Assembly: GCA_018396515.1 (NCBI GenBank)
Contig: JAGTQJ010000016.1
Location: forward strand, 2,030 to 10,061
DNA length: 8,032 bases
Direction of reading: 5' to 3'
DNA from: Candidatus Bathyarchaeota archaeon
Lineage (GTDB): Archaea > Thermoproteota > Bathyarchaeia > TCS64
Both the position numbers and the translations under genes were made by a program. Of this stretch, positions 6,036 to 8,032 are shown piece by piece. How positions within the stretch are numbered: the stretch's first letter is position 1; every line of letters begins with the position of its first letter. Under the pieces are notes generated by a model. It searched no databases. It saw only the letters and a program-made list of their open reading frames with translations, and was not told where the DNA came from.

Positions 6036-6045
6036 TAAATATATA
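6036..6045 (-). promoter_or_regulatory. TATA-like box, ferredoxin side (possibly bidirectional)
   Basis: Minus-strand TATATATTTA would place the transcript start near 6015, giving a leader of about 45 bases that contains the GGGGTG Shine-Dalgarno. Read on the plus strand the same bases are TAAATATATA and could serve the divergent unit with a leader of about 28 bases. Confidence 0.4.
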
Positions 6046-6060
6046 CCCAAATCATCGAAA

Positions 6061-6068
6061 GATATAAC
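6061..6068 (+). promoter_or_regulatory. TATA-like box of the miniprotein-korA unit
   Basis: GATATAAC preceded by CGAAA (BRE-like) is centred about 30 bases before the ATG at 6095. This is the spacing for a leaderless or nearly leaderless mRNA, and it fits the absence of any Shine-Dalgarno before that ATG. Confidence 0.4.
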
Positions 6069-6094
6069 TCTCCCATGGGATTTTCATTACTTCG

Positions 6095-6226
6095 ATGATG
6101 CCTGAGATACCTCTTTGTGAAAGGTGCCTCTGTCCTATAGATGACTGTAGGTGTGTGTGTCCATACTGTGGAGAGTCCGCGGGTTGCATGTGCTGCGTCG
6201 GATATAACAGGGCCACAGGAGGATGA
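6095..6226 (+). CDS. Cysteine-rich 43-residue miniprotein, unrecognised
   Basis: I do not recognise this gene. The frame encodes 43 residues with ten cysteines: C8-x2-C11-x-C13, C18-x-C20-x-C22-x2-C25 and C31-x-C33-C34. PYCGES resembles a zinc-ribbon knuckle. The cysteines could bind two or more zinc ions or an iron-sulfur cluster; this is inferred from spacing only. No membrane segment or signal peptide is seen. Support for a real gene: all three Arg codons are AGG and both Ile codons ATA, as in the neighbours; a TATA-like box sits at leaderless distance; and the frame ends 22 bases before the korA start, so co-transcription is likely. The start is ATG-ATG, so 6098 is equally possible. An overlapping in-frame extension of korA (from ATG 6141) reads the same bases in another frame and is less convincing. 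Against it: the short length means chance cannot be ruled out without homologues. Confidence 0.68.
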   Translation: MMPEIPLCERCLCPIDDCRCVCPYCGESAGCMCCVGYNRATGG

Positions 6227-6231
6227 AGATA

Positions 6232-6238
6232 GGGGAGG
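6232..6238 (+). promoter_or_regulatory. Shine-Dalgarno GGGGAGG for korA
   Basis: GGGGAGG lies 10 bases before the ATG at 6249. It supports this start for the oxidoreductase subunit over the in-frame ATG at 6141, which has no comparable site and would add 36 residues lacking family resemblance. Confidence 0.55.
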
Positions 6239-6248
6239 CCTCAAGCAG

Positions 6249-8032
6249 ATGGAATATGAGTGGGAGTTTAACTGGATGGCGGGGGGGCCTCAGGGGAGCG
6301 GCGTCGACACCGCTGCCGGGATATTCAGCAGGGCCTGCGGATATGGAGGCCTCCATATATATGGGAAGAGGGAGTATCACTCTAACATCAAGGGCCTCCA
6401 CAGCTATTTCCATATCCGTGTATCACCTAGAGAGGTCCTGGCGAACTCGAGCGGTGTAGATCTCCTCGCGGCCTTCGACTCGGAGACTGTGGTGAGGCAT
6501 TTCGACGAGGTCTCACCCGGGGGAGGCCTCATAGTTGATGAGAGGGAGACTCAGAAAAACATCTTCGAGATCCCAACCTTACCTAAGGAGTTTAAAGATG
6601 ATTTAAAAATTAAGATCAAGAAACTGAAATTAGGAGATAATATATCAGATCTGTTAAAATATGTTGAGGGAAGAGGAGGAAAAGTGTTCATAGTGCCATA
6701 TATGAGACTTTTAAGAGGTGTGGCAGATAAGTTAGGGATAGATAATCTACTCAGGGTGATGCCCATGCTCAACGTCCTCTCTATAGGGATATCCTTCTCG
6801 ATCGTAAGGTATGATAAGATCCTCGTCGAAAGGGCTGTGAAAACTACTTTCTCGGATAGACCCAAGATAGCGGAGATGAACCTCCTTGCCCTCAGGGAGG
6901 CCTTCGATTATGCGGAGGAGGCCTTTCCCGAGGGCTTAGGCACAAGCCTGAGGGTTCTGAGTCCTTCTGAGGAGAGGATCTTGATACAGGGCCATCAGGC
7001 GATTGCACTCGGGAAGATATTCGGCGGATGCAGGTTTCAGACATACTACCCCATAACCCCGGCTGGGGATGAGAGCTGGTTCTTAGAGGCTCATGAGGTC
7101 TTCAAGACCAAGGGTGGCGAGGGCTCGATGCTAGTCCTACAGGCAGAGGATGAGCTAGCTGCCATAAATATGGCCAACGGGGCGGCCCTGGCGGGGGCTA
7201 GGGCCGCCACCTCGACCTCAGGCCCAGGGTTCTCCCTCATGGTTGAGGGGCTTGGGTGGGCTGGGAACAGCGAGGTCCCGGTGGTGATAACCTATTATCA
7301 GAGGGGTGGGCCATCCACAGGCCTCCCGACCCGCCACGGACAGGAGGACCTCAGGTTCTCTGTACATGCAGGGCATGGAGAGTTCGCCCGGATAGTGTTG
7401 GCCTCAGGGGACATAAGGGAGTGTTTCTACGATGCTGCAATGGCGTTTAACTATGCTGAAAGGTATCAAGTCCCCGTCATCCACCTCGTGGATAAGGCCC
7501 TCGCCGACAGCTATAAGACCTACGAGATCTTCGAGGCGGGGGGTTACAGGATCCAGAGGGGTAAAATCTTGGATGAGGTCAAACTCGGGGAAGAGTATAA
7601 GCGGTTCAAGATCGGTGATGATGCGATCTCACCAAGGGTATTTCTTGGAACTTTGGGAGGTGTCCACTGGTATACTGGAGATGAACACAACGAGTTTGGC
7701 CACATAACTGAGCATCCGAGGATGAGGGACTCCATGGTGGAGAAGAGAATGAGGAAGCTAGAGCTCATAGATAGGGAGATCCCATTAGAGGAGAAAATAA
7801 ACTTCTACGGTGAAAGAGGGGCGGAGAACATCGTCGTCAGCTGGGGATCTCCTAAGGGGGCTATCCTGGAGGCCTTGAAGGCCTTGAATAGGGAGGGCCA
7901 TAGCCTAGGTTTCCTCCAAGTGAGGATGATACATCCCCTCCCTTGGAAGGAGATAAGAGAGATCCTGAGAGATAGGGATAAGGTCATAGACGTGGAGATG
8001 AACTACTCTGGACAGCTCGGGGGGCATCATAA
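6249..8032 (+). CDS. korA: 2-oxoacid:ferredoxin oxidoreductase, fused gamma-alpha subunit (3' end outside window)
   Basis: This subunit works with a TPP-binding beta subunit to convert 2-oxoacids and CoA to acyl-CoA, CO2 and reduced ferredoxin, or the reverse in CO2-fixing cells. The frame stays open for 594 codons to the window end. Residues about 8-190 are the gamma domain (WMAGGPQGSGVD near 9-20; REYHSNIKG; FDEVSPGGG). Residues about 240-450 are the alpha pyrimidine-binding domain, with YYPITPAGDES (266-276), QAEDELAAINMANGAA, TSTSGPG (321-327) and GLPTRHGQEDL (358-368). About 525-594 is the C-terminal domain, ending in EMNYSGQLGGHH, so perhaps 30-60 residues are missing and korB is expected next. 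The fused form is typical of archaeal 2-oxoglutarate or broad 2-oxoacid enzymes; the substrate is not decided by sequence. A Lys-rich, AT-rich stretch (about residues 112-160) stands out from the GC-richer rest. Confidence 0.94.
   Translation, partial: MEYEWEFNWMAGGPQGSGVDTAAGIFSRACGYGGLHIYGKREYHSNIKGLHSYFHIRVSPREVLANSSGVDLLAAFDSETVVRHFDEVSPGGGLIVDERETQKNIFEIPTLPKEFKDDLKIKIKKLKLGDNISDLLKYVEGRGGKVFIVPYMRLLRGVADKLGIDNLLRVMPMLNVLSIGISFSIVRYDKILVERAVKTTFSDRPKIAEMNLLALREAFDYAEEAFPEGLGTSLRVLSPSEERILIQGHQAIALGKIFGGCRFQTYYPITPAGDESWFLEAHEVFKTKGGEGSMLVLQAEDELAAINMANGAALAGARAATSTSGPGFSLMVEGLGWAGNSEVPVVITYYQRGGPSTGLPTRHGQEDLRFSVHAGHGEFARIVLASGDIRECFYDAAMAFNYAERYQVPVIHLVDKALADSYKTYEIFEAGGYRIQRGKILDEVKLGEEYKRFKIGDDAISPRVFLGTLGGVHWYTGDEHNEFGHITEHPRMRDSMVEKRMRKLELIDREIPLEEKINFYGERGAENIVVSWGSPKGAILEALKALNREGHSLGFLQVRMIHPLPWKEIREILRDRDKVIDVEMNYSGQLGGHH

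Noticed and set aside
5990..6413. Minus-strand frames opposite the miniprotein and the korA start
   Set aside because: They mirror the plus-strand genes, cross the divergent promoter region, and show no family resemblance or ribosome binding site.
6223..6459. 78-residue plus-strand frame starting in the ATGA overlap with the miniprotein stop
   Set aside because: It lies fully within the korA reading frame region, which encodes the conserved gamma domain; its translation is low-complexity with no recognisable features.
1..8032. Mobile elements, CRISPR arrays, tRNA or rRNA genes
   Set aside because: No direct repeat series, terminal inverted repeats, transposase motifs or tRNA-like cloverleaf arms were recognised on either strand; all large frames belong to identifiable chromosomal families.

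Overview
The window is archaeal. Fibrillarin is encoded without introns next to RNase HII. The 2-oxoacid:ferredoxin oxidoreductase subunit has the fused gamma-alpha layout common in archaea. Arg is mostly AGG and Ile mostly ATA. AT-rich TATA-like boxes lie close to start codons, and TTG starts are frequent. The protein set and codon use suggest a thermophilic or anaerobic member of the TACK group (Korarchaeota, Bathyarchaeia or Caldarchaeales-like). This placement is inferred; no rRNA is present to settle it.

Left part (1-1767): the 3' end of fibrillarin (flpA, + strand) runs into a convergent minus-strand pair, a THEP1-type NTPase followed by RNase HII (rnhB). Middle part (1768-3801): two separate minus-strand genes, a class III (CaiB/BaiF) CoA-transferase and an O6-alkylguanine-DNA alkyltransferase (ogt). 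Next comes a 192-base AT-rich divergent promoter region, the longest gene-free stretch in the window. Phosphate part (3802-5732): a Na+/phosphate cotransporter-like membrane protein and a PhoU-like (DUF47) protein on the + strand, each with its own promoter-like element.

Right part (5766-8032): a minus-strand 2[4Fe-4S] ferredoxin is divergent from a + strand unit. That unit starts with a 43-residue protein containing ten cysteines and continues with the gamma-alpha subunit of a 2-oxoacid:ferredoxin oxidoreductase, which runs off the window. Together these look like a redox module: oxidoreductase, likely electron acceptor, and an unrecognised metal-binding miniprotein. The miniprotein is the most novel item here.

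No rRNA, tRNA, CRISPR array, insertion sequence or integrase was seen. Apart from the miniprotein, and some sequence oddities in the transporter and the oxidoreductase, the region reads as ordinary archaeal core and metabolic genes.
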